The position numbers and the translations under genes are program-made. A stretch of DNA of 64,000 bases from Deefgea rivuli DSM 18356 (GTDB lineage Bacteria > Pseudomonadota > Gammaproteobacteria > Burkholderiales > Chitinibacteraceae). The stretch spans positions 186,001-250,000 of the forward strand of contig NZ_JHVM01000009.1 of assembly GCF_000620145.1 (NCBI RefSeq), written 5' to 3'. The notes beneath the pieces are model-generated. The model saw nothing but the letters and a program-made list of their open reading frames with translations, searched no databases and was not told where the DNA came from. This document shows positions 37,322 to 46,205 of the stretch, in pieces (position 1 is the stretch's first letter; each line of letters starts with the position of its first letter).

Positions 37322-39808
37322 ATGGTGTCAATCAAAAATATGAAAAAAACGGTTGCTATGGATCAATTACAAAATGAGAAATCCCCAGCGAAGAAACCCG
37401 CGCGTGCTAAAAAACTCAAAGGCTTGCGTGCGCAAGATCCTTATTTAGCGCGTGAACAACAACGTTACGAAAACCCTTTGCCGTCCCGTGAATTTATTTT
37501 GCAGGTGCTGGAGCAAAGCGGCGCGCCGATGACGGCGCATGATTTAGCCCAACAATTGGGTATTTTAGTCGAAGAAGATGTCGCGTTTGAGCGCCGTCTG
37601 CAAGCCATGGGTCGCGAAGGCCAATTGCTCATTAATCGAATTGGCGCACTCTGCTTGCCAGAAAAAGTCGATTTAATCCCTGGCCGAGTGCAAGGCCATC
37701 CTGATGGTTTTGGCTTTTTAGTGCCTGATGATGGTAGTGCTGATCTGTTTCTTGGCCCTAAAGAGATGGACAAAGTGCTGCACGGTGATCGTGTGTTGGC
37801 GCGCCGAATCGGTGTTGATCGCCGTGGCCGCCCTGAAGGCGCGATTGCGGAAGTGTTGCAGCATGTGAATGTGCGTTTGGTGGGCCGTCTGCACGCCGAG
37901 CGCGGCGTGTTCTTTGTGACCGCCGAAGACAAACGAATTAGCCGTGATATTCAAGTTGCCGCTGGTGACTGCGGTGTTGCCAAACCCGGCCAAGTGGTGA
38001 TGATTGAAATGCTGACGCAGCCATCACGTTATTCGCCGCCCGTGGCGCGAGTGACTGAAGTGCTGGGTAATTACGATGATCCAGGTATGGAAATCGAAAT
38101 TGCGCTGCGTAAGCACAAATTGCCGCATGAGTTTTCCGCTGAAGCGCAGGCGCTCGCTGAAAAAATGCCGAAAAAAGTACGCAAATCGGATTGGAAGCCA
38201 GAAAACGGCGTTGAGCGTATCGATTTGCGCGATATGCCTTTGGTAACGATTGATGGAGAAACGGCAAAAGACTTTGATGATGCGGTTTATGCTGAGAAAA
38301 GTGGTAAGGGCTGGCGTTTAGTCGTGGCGATTGCGGATGTGAGCCATTACGTTCGCCCTGATGATGCGCTGGATTTGACGGCGATTGAGCGTGGTAATTC
38401 GATTTACTTCCCGCGCCGCGTCATTCCAATGTTGCCGGAACAAATCTCCAATGGTCTGTGTTCGCTCAATCCCGATGTCGAGCGTCTGTGTATGGTTTGC
38501 GATATGAAAGTTAGCGCCAAAGGCGCAATCAAAGGCTATAAATTCTACCCAGCAGTGATGTTGTCCAAGGCGCGTTTTACCTATACCAAGGTATGGGATA
38601 TCTTGCAAAAGCCCGACGGTGAACTCGCGCAGCAATATACCCACCAAGTAGGGCATTTACAGACTTTGTATGCGCTGTTTCAAGCATTTGCTGCTGCACG
38701 CGCTGAGCGCGGCGCGATTGACTTTGAAACCACTGAAACTGAAATGCGTTTTGACGATAAAGGCAAAATTAGCGAAATCGTTCCGGTGGTTCGTAATGAT
38801 GCGCATAAATTGATCGAAGAATGCATGTTGGCCGCCAATGTGTGCGCTGCCGATCTTTTGCTGAAAAAAGAGCATCCAGGTTTGTACCGCGTGCATGAAG
38901 GGCCAAGTCCAGAAAAACTTAAAAATCTGCGTGAGTACCTGAAAACAGTGGGTTTGTCTTTAGGTGGTGAAGACGATCCAAGCGCCAGCGATTATGCTGC
39001 CTTGTTGAATTCATTCAAAGATCGTTTGGATGCGCCGCTGCTGCAAACCATGTTGCTACGCAGCCTATCGCAAGCGGTGTATAGCCCAGATAATGCGGGT
39101 CATTTTGGCTTGAGCTATGAGGCTTACGCGCATTTCACGTCGCCGATTCGTCGTTATCCCGATTTACTGGTACATCGCTCGATTAAAGCGATTTTGGCCG
39201 GTAAAAAATACAAGCCAGCGACCAAGTGGGAAGCTTTGGGCGTGCAATGCTCAATGACCGAACGCCGCGCCGATGAAGCCAGTCGTGACGTGCAAAATTG
39301 GCTGAAATGCTACTTTATGCAAGATAAAGTGGGCGAAGAGTTTGAAGGCTCAATTTCAGCAGTGACAGGTTTTGGCATGTTTGTGTTGCTGGATAAAGTC
39401 TTTGTTGAGGGCTTGGTGCATGTGTCTGAATTGGGTACGGACTACTTTCATTACGATGAAAAACGCCGTGAACTCAAGGGTGAACATAGCGGCAAAGTGT
39501 ATCGCTTAACGGATCGCGTTAAAGTGAAAGTGGCTCGCGTGGATTTGGAAACCAGCAAAATTGATTTTGTTTTGGTTTTGGATTCGCAAGACGCATCGAA
39601 TGCGCCACGACAAGGTCGCTCCAACGCCAGCAAGGGTAATGCGCAACGTCCGCCTCGTGCGAATTCACAATCGCGAGCAGGTGAGCGCAGTGTTGCCAAA
39701 AAGCCAGCTTCAGGGACTATGGCAACACGTACGCCAGCAGCAACACCAACAGCTGCAAAGCCAGCAGCTAAACCTGCTGCGCGGCGGCGTCGACGTAGTC
39801 CGACGTAA
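37322..39808 (+). CDS. rnr: ribonuclease R
   Basis: This is a processive 3'-5' exoribonuclease of the RNB family that degrades structured RNA. Its domains are an N-terminal helix-turn-helix-like region (about 55-120), two cold-shock/OB domains, the RNB catalytic domain with DIADVSHYVRPDDALD and the Asp cluster in DGETAKDFDDAVYAE, then an S1 domain near 645-730. The C-terminal 90 residues are a basic, Ala/Lys/Pro-rich tail (RRRRRSPT end) expected to contact RNA or ribosomes. The start could also be one of two internal ATGs within the first 13 codons. It is divergent from the tRNA-Leu pair. Confidence 0.96.
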   Translation: MVSIKNMKKTVAMDQLQNEKSPAKKPARAKKLKGLRAQDPYLAREQQRYENPLPSREFILQVLEQSGAPMTAHDLAQQLGILVEEDVAFERRLQAMGREGQLLINRIGALCLPEKVDLIPGRVQGHPDGFGFLVPDDGSADLFLGPKEMDKVLHGDRVLARRIGVDRRGRPEGAIAEVLQHVNVRLVGRLHAERGVFFVTAEDKRISRDIQVAAGDCGVAKPGQVVMIEMLTQPSRYSPPVARVTEVLGNYDDPGMEIEIALRKHKLPHEFSAEAQALAEKMPKKVRKSDWKPENGVERIDLRDMPLVTIDGETAKDFDDAVYAEKSGKGWRLVVAIADVSHYVRPDDALDLTAIERGNSIYFPRRVIPMLPEQISNGLCSLNPDVERLCMVCDMKVSAKGAIKGYKFYPAVMLSKARFTYTKVWDILQKPDGELAQQYTHQVGHLQTLYALFQAFAAARAERGAIDFETTETEMRFDDKGKISEIVPVVRNDAHKLIEECMLAANVCAADLLLKKEHPGLYRVHEGPSPEKLKNLREYLKTVGLSLGGEDDPSASDYAALLNSFKDRLDAPLLQTMLLRSLSQAVYSPDNAGHFGLSYEAYAHFTSPIRRYPDLLVHRSIKAILAGKKYKPATKWEALGVQCSMTERRADEASRDVQNWLKCYFMQDKVGEEFEGSISAVTGFGMFVLLDKVFVEGLVHVSELGTDYFHYDEKRRELKGEHSGKVYRLTDRVKVKVARVDLETSKIDFVLVLDSQDASNAPRQGRSNASKGNAQRPPRANSQSRAGERSVAKKPASGTMATRTPAATPTAAKPAAKPAARRRRRSPT

Positions 39809-39921
39809 TCGTTTTTAATGCGAAAGCGTTTCGGTGTGTGCCGCTGGGTCGAGTTATTCGGCTTGGCGGTAAGTAGTAAAGAAATAGTTTTTCAGGAAAA
39901 ACTGGGGCAGGAAAAGATAGA

Positions 39922-39948
39922 AGATCAGCCCAAAAGATGGGCTGATTT
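39922..39948. terminator. rho-independent terminator between convergent genes
   Basis: Hairpin ATCAGCCCA / TGGGCTGAT is followed by T-rich sequence. It lies about 110 bp after rnr and immediately past the stop of the small convergent gene. Confidence 0.75.
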
Positions 39949-39951
39949 TTA

Positions 39952-40302
39952 TTACTGAGTAAGCTTATTAAGTAATTGCTGCTGCTGGTGATTGGTGGAT
40001 TGCAGCTGAATTTGATGGCGAAATAAGCTGATATGACCAATCAGTGCGCTATCAACGATTTTGCCACTTAAATCGAGTTGGTTTTTTATCGTTTCTGCGC
40101 CATTAAATTCAAATACTTCCAGCATAAGGCGTGTTTCGCTGCCCGGTTTGAGTGCAATGTCGGATAAAAAAATCAGAGAATCAGAATTGGCTTCGATGAT
40201 TTTGCCTTCAAAGATTTGTGCGTGATGCTTGGGCATAATGGCTGCACGCCAGCGAACAAATTTGCGTTTGGGATTGTCGTGATTGTAATTTTCTTGCGAC
40301 AT
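39952..40302 (-). CDS. small protein, possible degenerate PilZ-like domain
   Basis: This 116-residue soluble protein has an N-terminal RKFVR, which fits the PilZ RxxxR c-di-GMP motif, followed by a beta-rich stretch (QIFEGKIIEANSDSLIFLSDI) in the right place for the second PilZ motif. However, the canonical (D/N)xSxxG is not intact. The C-terminus is Gln-rich. It may be a PilZ relative that has lost ligand binding, or an unrelated beta-barrel protein. It is a single gene, convergent with rnr. Confidence 0.65.
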   Translation of the reverse strand: MSQENYNHDNPKRKFVRWRAAIMPKHHAQIFEGKIIEANSDSLIFLSDIALKPGSETRLMLEVFEFNGAETIKNQLDLSGKIVDSALIGHISLFRHQIQLQSTNHQQQQLLNKLTQ

Positions 40303-40521
40303 AGCTTTTTACACCGTCGATTATAAACCGACGCCATCAATGAATTAGATATTTAGTCTAAGGCGAAATAAATTTGCGGAGTGGTGAATAAGCACTAAGG
40401 TGAAAATTGCCTGCTTGCTTTGTTTCATCATGCGATTTGTTTTGCTGTATTTTTCAAGTTGAAAATTTGCGCGAACACCGCGCTGGTATTGTAATCGGTA
40501 TTGTTTATTTTGGAGTAGTAA

Positions 40522-40881
40522 ATGTTTATTGTTGATCGTTCTGCCGCAATTATTCGTCCTAAAGCTGATTTTTTAAATTGGCTTAATCAATTGCCAGGAA
40601 ATGACATTGTTCTAAGTTTGGATGATATTCGTAGCGATTGTACGGTTTTAATGGTGCCAGAAGCTTCTGAGCCAGAAGACGCAATTGCCTATATTGATGA
40701 AATTGCCGATAAAATTTTTGCAATGGAATTGGCGTCTTGGATCGATGATGAAGCTTTGTGGCCAGAAAAACGTAATTTAAAAATGTTTTGGGATTGGTTT
40801 GATGTTGAAATTCATTTGGGCGTGATGGATGCGGTTTCGGAAGAAATCCACAATACACCAAGCGATCATGCTTATCATTAA
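40522..40881 (+). CDS. hypothetical acidic protein
   Basis: This is a 119-residue, strongly acidic cytoplasmic protein without signal peptide or membrane helices. Three tryptophans cluster in the C-terminal half (MFWDWFDVEIHLG). A good ribosome site (GGAGTAGTAA) precedes the ATG. The gap before it (40303-40521) is AT-rich and should hold its promoter. I do not recognise the family. Confidence 0.8.
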   Translation: MFIVDRSAAIIRPKADFLNWLNQLPGNDIVLSLDDIRSDCTVLMVPEASEPEDAIAYIDEIADKIFAMELASWIDDEALWPEKRNLKMFWDWFDVEIHLGVMDAVSEEIHNTPSDHAYH

Positions 40882-40986
40882 TTAGCTGTTTAAGGCTAGG
40901 GTAAAACTGCCATAGCCTTAATCCATGCTGCTGTCGTACGATTTGCGCTATTTTTTGCTAAGCCATCATCATTTAGGGAATAAATT

Positions 40987-41691
40987 ATGCGTCACTTTCT
41001 TGTAGCAGTGAGTTTAGTTGCGGGTTCTGCGTGGGCTGCGGATGTTGCGCCGCCGAGTAATGTTGTGAATTTTGAGGCGCAAGCAACGCGCGAAGTGGCT
41101 AATGATTTGGCTTTAGCAACGCTGTTTGTTGAGTTTAGCGATGCTGATCCGGCGCGTTTGGCTGAAAAAGTGAATTTGGCGCTGGCGGGCGCAATTAAGC
41201 AATTAAAGCAGTATCCAACGGTGCAATCAGGCGGCACGAGTTTTGCAACTTATCCGCTGTATGCGCAAAAGAGCAATAAGCAAGAAGGCTGGCGCAGTCG
41301 TGGTGAATTGCGCTTGTCATCCAAAGATTTTGCTGCGTTATCTAAACTTGTCGGCGAGCTGCAAAAATCATCCGGTTCTGGTGCTGGCTTGCAATTGGCT
41401 GAAGTGCGCTATGCCGTGTCGGATGAAATGCGTAGCAAAGCCGAGGAAAGCTTGATCGAAGAAGGCATTGCATTGTTTAAGCGCCGCGCCGGTGTGATTC
41501 AGAAAAGCATGGCGGCCAACGGCTGGAAGATGATGAATATGAACGTTAATACTTCCGGTTCGCGTCCAGAAATGCGTCCTATGATGATGATGAAGGCGGC
41601 GATGATGGATTCTGCCGTACCTGCACCAATTGAAGGTGGTGAGAGCCGCTTGCAGGTGAATGTGAGTGGCAGTATTCAGTTGGCTAACTAA
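40987..41691 (+). CDS. SIMPL domain (DUF541) exported protein
   Basis: A signal peptide (LVAVSLVAGSAWA) precedes a SIMPL/DUF541 domain: VNFEAQATREVANDLALATLFVEF, the YPLYAQKSNKQEGWRSRGEL centre and VSDEMRSKAEESLIEEGIALFKRRA. Family members are periplasmic or outer-membrane proteins of poorly known function (YggE in E. coli, linked to oxidative stress). Near the C-terminus is a Met-rich stretch with nine Met in about 25 residues (MRPMMMMKAAMMD). The stop overlaps the next start (TAATG), so the two proteins are likely coupled. Confidence 0.9.
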   Translation: MRHFLVAVSLVAGSAWAADVAPPSNVVNFEAQATREVANDLALATLFVEFSDADPARLAEKVNLALAGAIKQLKQYPTVQSGGTSFATYPLYAQKSNKQEGWRSRGELRLSSKDFAALSKLVGELQKSSGSGAGLQLAEVRYAVSDEMRSKAEESLIEEGIALFKRRAGVIQKSMAANGWKMMNMNVNTSGSRPEMRPMMMMKAAMMDSAVPAPIEGGESRLQVNVSGSIQLAN

Positions 41692-42122
41692 TGTTGCCGC
41701 CTGTACTACAAATCAACCCCGCGTCATCATGGCGACGGGGTTTTTTGTTGTTTATTTTTTCTTCGGCAATTATCGCGATACTGGTATGTATTGCTACGCA
41801 GGCTATATGGATTCAGCTTTTTGGGGTAATACTGCTGATCCCATTGTGGTTTTACTGGCGAAGTATTGAGCCGATTGCGGTCTTGGTGGCGCAGGCCAGT
41901 GGCGAGGTCGAGCTATTGGATCTGCAGGGAAATGTTGAATTAATGCGGCTGTTGCCAACGAGTGTCGTGACCTCAGGATTGATGGTTTTGCATTTGCAGG
42001 GAGAAAATCGGCGGCGCGTGTTGGTGTTGTGGCCCGATAGCGCGCCTGCTGAGACGTTGCGGCAGTGGCGTGTTTGGTTGCGCTGGGTTTGGCCTGCGCT
42101 GCAAGCTGATGAGCCTGAGTAG
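41691..42122 (+). CDS. YgfX-like membrane protein
   Basis: This 143-residue protein has two close N-terminal membrane helices (LLFIFSSAIIAILVCIAT; WIQLFGVILLIPLWFYW) and a cytoplasmic tail. The tail pattern LLPTSVVTSGLMVLHL ... RRRVLVLWPDSAPAETLRQWRVWLRW matches the YgfX (CptA) family. In E. coli ygfX is paired with sdhE; here it is translationally coupled to a SIMPL gene instead and no sdhE is nearby. Assignment rests on the tail pattern, so it is moderate. Confidence 0.7.
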   Translation: MLPPVLQINPASSWRRGFLLFIFSSAIIAILVCIATQAIWIQLFGVILLIPLWFYWRSIEPIAVLVAQASGEVELLDLQGNVELMRLLPTSVVTSGLMVLHLQGENRRRVLVLWPDSAPAETLRQWRVWLRWVWPALQADEPE

Positions 42123-42160
42123 CGTTTTAGTGGCTTCGGTTTTTCAAGCAACACAAGGTC

Positions 42161-42234
42161 GTCATTCCAGAGGGGGATCCAGCTGCAGTGCTGATTTTGC
42201 TTGTGCTCTGGATGCTGGCTTGCGCCGGTATTAC
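42161..42234. repeat. decayed interspersed palindrome (GTCATTCC type)
   Basis: GTCATTCCAG ... GGATCCAGC at the left and CTCTGGATGCTGGCTTGCGCC ending GGTATTAC at the right form an imperfect inverted repeat. It resembles the GTCATTCC-GGAATCCAG type repeats common in Neisseriales and other proteobacteria. It sits between the convergent YgfX-like and GNAT genes. Confidence 0.5.
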
Positions 42235-42260
42235 GCAGCGAAGTGGGCCGATGCCTCAGT

Positions 42261-42746
42261 CTAAAGTGCGCGCAACATGCACACGGCATCTTCGCCATAG
42301 CTGCTCGATGGTGACGTTGTCAGCGCAGTAAATTGATGTTTTTTCCAGAAGGCGTCGGCGCCGAGTACGGCGACTAACATCGCTTGTGAAAAATGAGCTT
42401 GCCTTGCCCAGTTCAACGCGTGTTGCAGTAATTGTTCGGCCAGTTTCTTACCGCGTCCTGCGGGCGCTATCGCTAAATCATGAATATAAAATCGATCCGT
42501 CAGTGCGGGGATTTGCTCGAGTTCTTTTTTGAGTGCGGGCGGCGTTTCTCCGTGCCATGGGTGGCAAAATAAATAGCCCATGACTTGGCCTTCAATTTCA
42601 ATGAGCCAAGACGTGTCAGGAGAGAGTTGTTGTTTACGCTGTAGTGTGGCGGCTGATTCAATCAAGTTGGCAGGGTAGCACAGCGATTGCACCGCTAAAA
42701 TGGCGTGAATATCGTTAGTCGTTTGGTGGCGAATTAGAATGGTCAT
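42261..42746 (-). CDS. GNAT family N-acetyltransferase
   Basis: This protein of about 161 residues has a GNAT fold: N-terminal IRHQTTNDIHAILAVQ, the central strand-turn YIHDLAIAPAGRGKKLAEQLLQHAL with the acetyl-CoA pyrophosphate loop (R/Q-x-x-G-x-G/A form, AGRGKK), and C-terminal AFWKKHQFT. It is probably a RimI/YedL-like small-molecule or protein acetylase; the substrate is unknown. The start is uncertain: ATG 42746 gives a standard GNAT N-terminus, and ATG 42782 is possible. Confidence 0.88.
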   Translation of the reverse strand: MTILIRHQTTNDIHAILAVQSLCYPANLIESAATLQRKQQLSPDTSWLIEIEGQVMGYLFCHPWHGETPPALKKELEQIPALTDRFYIHDLAIAPAGRGKKLAEQLLQHALNWARQAHFSQAMLVAVLGADAFWKKHQFTALTTSPSSSYGEDAVCMLRAL

Positions 42747-42832
42747 ATTGGATTTTAGTGCTGGGTATTGGGCTACAGGCATTATTTTATAATGCCTGCA
42801 TTGATATACATTCAAATTTTAACTAAAAATGC

Positions 42833-42858
42833 ATAAAGGCAGCCGAAGCTGCCTTTAT
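42833..42858 (-). terminator. terminator of the DEAD-box helicase gene
   Basis: Stem AAAGGCAGC with a 4-nt loop and GCTGCCTTT, followed on the minus strand by a T-rich tract. It lies about 30 bp past the stop at 42886. Confidence 0.75.
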
Positions 42859-42885
42859 TATATTTTAATCAGTCCTATAGGACGA

Positions 42886-44760
42886 TTATTCGAAGCGACC
42901 ACCGCCGCCACGAGTTGGCTTGCCTTGATAGCCACCGCTGCTGCGACGTTGACCGTCACCGCCGCGATCGCCGCCGAAGCCGCCAGTGCGTGGTGCGCCA
43001 CCGTCACGATTGGCGCCGCCATCACGGCTGCCGCCACCAAAACCGCCGGTGCGTGGAGCTGCACTTGCGTCACGATTACCTTGATAGCCACCAGTACGCG
43101 GTGCGCCTTCATAGCCGCCTGAACGTGGAGCGCCGCCATCACGGTTACCAGCGTAACCGCCAGTGCGTGGTGCGCCGCCGTCACGATTACCTTGGTAACC
43201 ACCTTCACGGCCGCCATCACGGTTGCCTGCGTAGCCGCCTGAACGTGGTGCGCCGCCATCACGGTCACGGGTTTGGCCTGTGCCGAATGAGCGTTGTTCA
43301 CGCGGTTGGCCTTGGTAGCCGCCATCACGCGGTGCTGAATCGCTAGGGCGATGATGACCTTGGTAGCCAGCTTCACCACGTGGGTGAGTGCCTTCACTAC
43401 GGCCGCCGTTGTAACCACCTTCGCTACGACCAGTATCACGATCACGGTTGCCTTGGTAGCCGCCTTCACGATTGCCACCTTGGTAGCCGCGAGCGCCGCC
43501 GCCATTGCCGGCTGGACGACCACGTGGTGCGCTGCTTGGACGGCCACGATCATTGCCGCCGCCGCTACCAGCACGGCCAGGTTGGAAGCGTGCCTCCAAA
43601 CCTTCGATCACTTGAACGCCGAAATCTAGATTGTATTGGCGACGAATGCGCGTCAACAAAGTGAAATCGTTTTTAGTCACCAATGATACGGCTTCACCAG
43701 TACGACCCGCACGGCCAGTACGACCAATACGGTGAATGTAATCTTCACAGAAGCGTGGCAAGTCAAAGTTCAATACTAAAGTAATACCGGCAACGTCAAT
43801 ACCACGTGCTGCAACGTCAGTTGCAACGAGTACATCGATATCGGCTTTACGCAAACGATCTAAAGTACGGCGACGATCGCGTTGTGCCAAGTCACCGTGC
43901 ATTGCTGCTGCGCGGAAACCTTCTAGTTTCAACCATTCAGCCAATTCATCAGCACTGATTTTGGTTGCAGTGAAGACGATGGCTTGTTGGCCGTCATTTT
44001 TCTTCAAGAACGCTGCAGTGAGTTTTTGTTTGTGCTCGTAACCATCAGCGTAATGTACTGATTGGTCGATTTGCGCTTGCATTGTCGCTTGAGCGGCCAT
44101 TTCAACCAATTTCGGTGCTTTGAGCATTGGCACGGCGAAACGTTGAACTGATTCAGTCAAGGTTGCAGAGAAGAGGGCGGTTTGACGCTCTTTTGGTAGT
44201 GCATCAACAATGGCTTCAACTTCATCGATGAAACCCATGTCTAGCATACGATCTGCTTCGTCAAGAACGAGCATTTCCAAGCGTTTGAAGTCGATACGGC
44301 CACTGCGCATCAAATCAGTCAAACGACCTGGCGTTGCAACCAATACTTCGTATGGTTGTGACAACAATTTGTTTTGTACTGGGTAAGGCACGCCACCGAC
44401 AACAGTTACGACTTTGCAACGTGGGATATTGCGGCACAAATCAGTCGCAACTTTTGAAACTTGCTCAGCGAGTTCGCGAGTCGGTGTCAAAACGAGGATA
44501 CGTGGGCCGCGGGCGGTGTGTTTTGCTTCTTTAGTTAGGCGATGCAGGGCAGGCAACAAGAAGGCAGCAGTTTTACCTGTACCCGTTTGTGCAGAAGCCA
44601 TCACGTCATTGCCAGCCAATAATTCTGGGATTGATGCAGCTTGAATTGGTGTTGGCGTGAAGAAACCTTGAGCGGCCAAAATATCCGTCAATTCAGAGGC
44701 AAGACCTAATTCTACAAAAGCATTAGGCGTAGTTGTTTCAGGCGCAGTAGTGTGCGGCAT
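42886..44760 (-). CDS. DEAD-box RNA helicase with long Gly/Arg-rich repeat tail
   Basis: The helicase core covers about residues 10-375: Q motif FFTPTPIQAAS, AQTGTGKT, DEAD, SAT and HRIGRTGRAG, closest to the RhlE group. The remaining 240 or so residues are low-complexity repeats built from units such as GGYQGNRDGG and GGAPRTGGYAGN, an RGG-like RNA-binding disordered tail. The start at 44760 has AAGGA upstream and gives 624 residues; the frame extends further up without support. A promoter about 160 bp upstream leaves a long leader, as in cold-inducible helicases. Confidence 0.94.
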   Translation of the reverse strand: MPHTTAPETTTPNAFVELGLASELTDILAAQGFFTPTPIQAASIPELLAGNDVMASAQTGTGKTAAFLLPALHRLTKEAKHTARGPRILVLTPTRELAEQVSKVATDLCRNIPRCKVVTVVGGVPYPVQNKLLSQPYEVLVATPGRLTDLMRSGRIDFKRLEMLVLDEADRMLDMGFIDEVEAIVDALPKERQTALFSATLTESVQRFAVPMLKAPKLVEMAAQATMQAQIDQSVHYADGYEHKQKLTAAFLKKNDGQQAIVFTATKISADELAEWLKLEGFRAAAMHGDLAQRDRRRTLDRLRKADIDVLVATDVAARGIDVAGITLVLNFDLPRFCEDYIHRIGRTGRAGRTGEAVSLVTKNDFTLLTRIRRQYNLDFGVQVIEGLEARFQPGRAGSGGGNDRGRPSSAPRGRPAGNGGGARGYQGGNREGGYQGNRDRDTGRSEGGYNGGRSEGTHPRGEAGYQGHHRPSDSAPRDGGYQGQPREQRSFGTGQTRDRDGGAPRSGGYAGNRDGGREGGYQGNRDGGAPRTGGYAGNRDGGAPRSGGYEGAPRTGGYQGNRDASAAPRTGGFGGGSRDGGANRDGGAPRTGGFGGDRGGDGQRRSSGGYQGKPTRGGGGRFE

Positions 44761-44925
44761 TGAGTTGTCCTTGTAAGGTATCGGGCTGGAAAATCCAGCG
44801 CAGCATCGACGCCAACCAGGAACAACCGCTTTATCAAATGCACGCGGGAATAAGGTTAGAGGCGATGACGGGGCTATCGAGTAATCGTGCGCTCGTAAAT
44901 GGAGGGGCACGGATGAAGGAGGCGA

Positions 44926-44954
44926 ATTATGCCGACATATTGCCAATTATGCAA
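44926..44954 (-). promoter_or_regulatory. sigma70-type promoter of the DEAD-box gene
   Basis: On the minus strand TTGCAT (44954-44949) and CATAAT (44931-44926) are separated by exactly 17 bp. Transcription would begin near 44919, giving a 5' leader of about 158 nt that could carry cold or autoregulatory control. Confidence 0.6.
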
Positions 44955-44994
44955 CATATTTATTACGATTGTTTGAATAGTGCGTTAATAGCTG

Positions 44995-45846
44995 CTAGGT
45001 CGACTCGCTAACGGTGGATTGCCGCAGGAAATCGCGCAGGATGCGTTGCTCGATTTTGGCACGCAACCCTAGCGGCGCAGGCAACTGTAATTGCAGGCCG
45101 ATTGAATCAATATCATCCAGAATGAGACGCACGCGAGGTTGTTGCAAAGGCGTATCAATAATGTAATCGCTAGAAATATCTTTGGCGTGTTGCGCTAGTT
45201 CATCGGCGTATTCGGCAATGATGGCGGTGCCACAGGCGAGCAAAATTTCTTCGGCCTGTTGCCAATCGGCATAGCGCTCAATATTGATGTGCACGGTTTG
45301 GATTGTAAAATGCCCCATCATCGTTTCATTGAAAACTGGATTGCCAAACAGCATGGAATTAGGAATTTTAATGCCGCGTCCTACTGTACCTTTGTGATTT
45401 TCAGCGCGACTTGATTCAATGAGTGTCGTTGAGACGAGGTTGATGTCAATGACTTGACCTTTGAGCCCAGCAATTTCAATTCGATCACCAATTTCATACA
45501 CGCGGCTACTGGTGCGGTAAATCGAACCTAACATACACAGAATTACTTCTTTGGTTGCCAGCACCAGCGCTGCAGCGACCGCAATCAGCGACACTGCCAG
45601 CGTTTGGATTTCTTGCCCCCAAATAAAAATCATGCCGATGACGGTGATGCCGAGCACCAAATTTCGCAATGAAACCAGCCAGCGCCGTTTGGTTTCTAGA
45701 TTGAAATCATCGCGATGCAAAATTGCTTTGCGCCCACCAGCACGTAAGGCGAGTACCGAGATTAAAAATAAAATCGTCAGTACTAGATCGCGTAACACAT
45801 TGCGATCGAGCAAAACTGCAAAATGGCTACTTAGTGATTCGAGCAT
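44995..45846 (-). CDS. MscS family mechanosensitive ion channel
   Basis: This 283-residue small-conductance channel homologue has three N-terminal membrane helices (about 15-110), a Gly/Ala-rich pore helix (VSLIAVAAALVLATKE) and the cytoplasmic MscS beta domain YEIGDRIEIAGLKGQVIDINLVSTTL. A C-terminal alpha/beta domain follows. It releases solutes under hypo-osmotic shock. The ATG at 45846 is used. It precedes the helicase gene on the same strand, but that gene has its own promoter in the 234-bp gap. Confidence 0.93.
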   Translation of the reverse strand: MLESLSSHFAVLLDRNVLRDLVLTILFLISVLALRAGGRKAILHRDDFNLETKRRWLVSLRNLVLGITVIGMIFIWGQEIQTLAVSLIAVAAALVLATKEVILCMLGSIYRTSSRVYEIGDRIEIAGLKGQVIDINLVSTTLIESSRAENHKGTVGRGIKIPNSMLFGNPVFNETMMGHFTIQTVHINIERYADWQQAEEILLACGTAIIAEYADELAQHAKDISSDYIIDTPLQQPRVRLILDDIDSIGLQLQLPAPLGLRAKIEQRILRDFLRQSTVSEST

Positions 45847-45974
45847 GGGTATGTTGTTCTAAGCTTTTTTTTAAAATGGATGGGTGGCAATACCCGCTTA
45901 TATAAAGGTTTTTTCTTGGCCGGAGATTGCCATTTTTGTGTGTTTGCCGCGTATTGTGCATTACATTGCTCGAT

Positions 45975-46133
45975 TTAGTCGTCCATATCCTGGTGTTCAA
46001 ATTTACCTTGACCCAGATAAACGATGTGATCTTCTTCGTGCAGCTCGTTGTATAAGGTCGCCAGTGCTTCGGGGGTGAGTTCTTGGATAACGCGGCTAAT
46101 TTCTTGGGCAACTTGTTGTGCATTGAGTGACAT
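45975..46133 (-). CDS. 52-residue hypothetical protein
   Basis: A short frame begins at the ATG 46133 with ACAGGA well placed upstream. It encodes MSLNAQQVAQEISRVIQELT at the N-terminus and ends EHQDMDD. It is acidic, helical at the N-terminus, with no signal peptide. Codon composition resembles neighbouring genes. It stands alone between the VanZ and MscS genes. I do not recognise the family; the clear ribosome site and biased codons argue it is real. Confidence 0.65.
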   Translation of the reverse strand: MSLNAQQVAQEISRVIQELTPEALATLYNELHEEDHIVYLGQGKFEHQDMDD

Positions 46134-46205
46134 GATTGATCCTGTTTAAGTTGAGGGTTTAAACATCTTCAAGGTTCATCTCAAGCATAGCTGATTAGCT
46201 TGAAT

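Noticed and set aside
42886-43600. Regular repeats considered as a CRISPR array
   Set aside because: Repeats are in frame, encode a Gly-rich tail and have no unique spacers.
42858-43664. Several long frames opposite or out of phase with the DEAD-box tail
   Set aside because: The repetitive GC-rich tail keeps all frames open; their products are Ala/Val/Thr or Arg/His runs without domain character.
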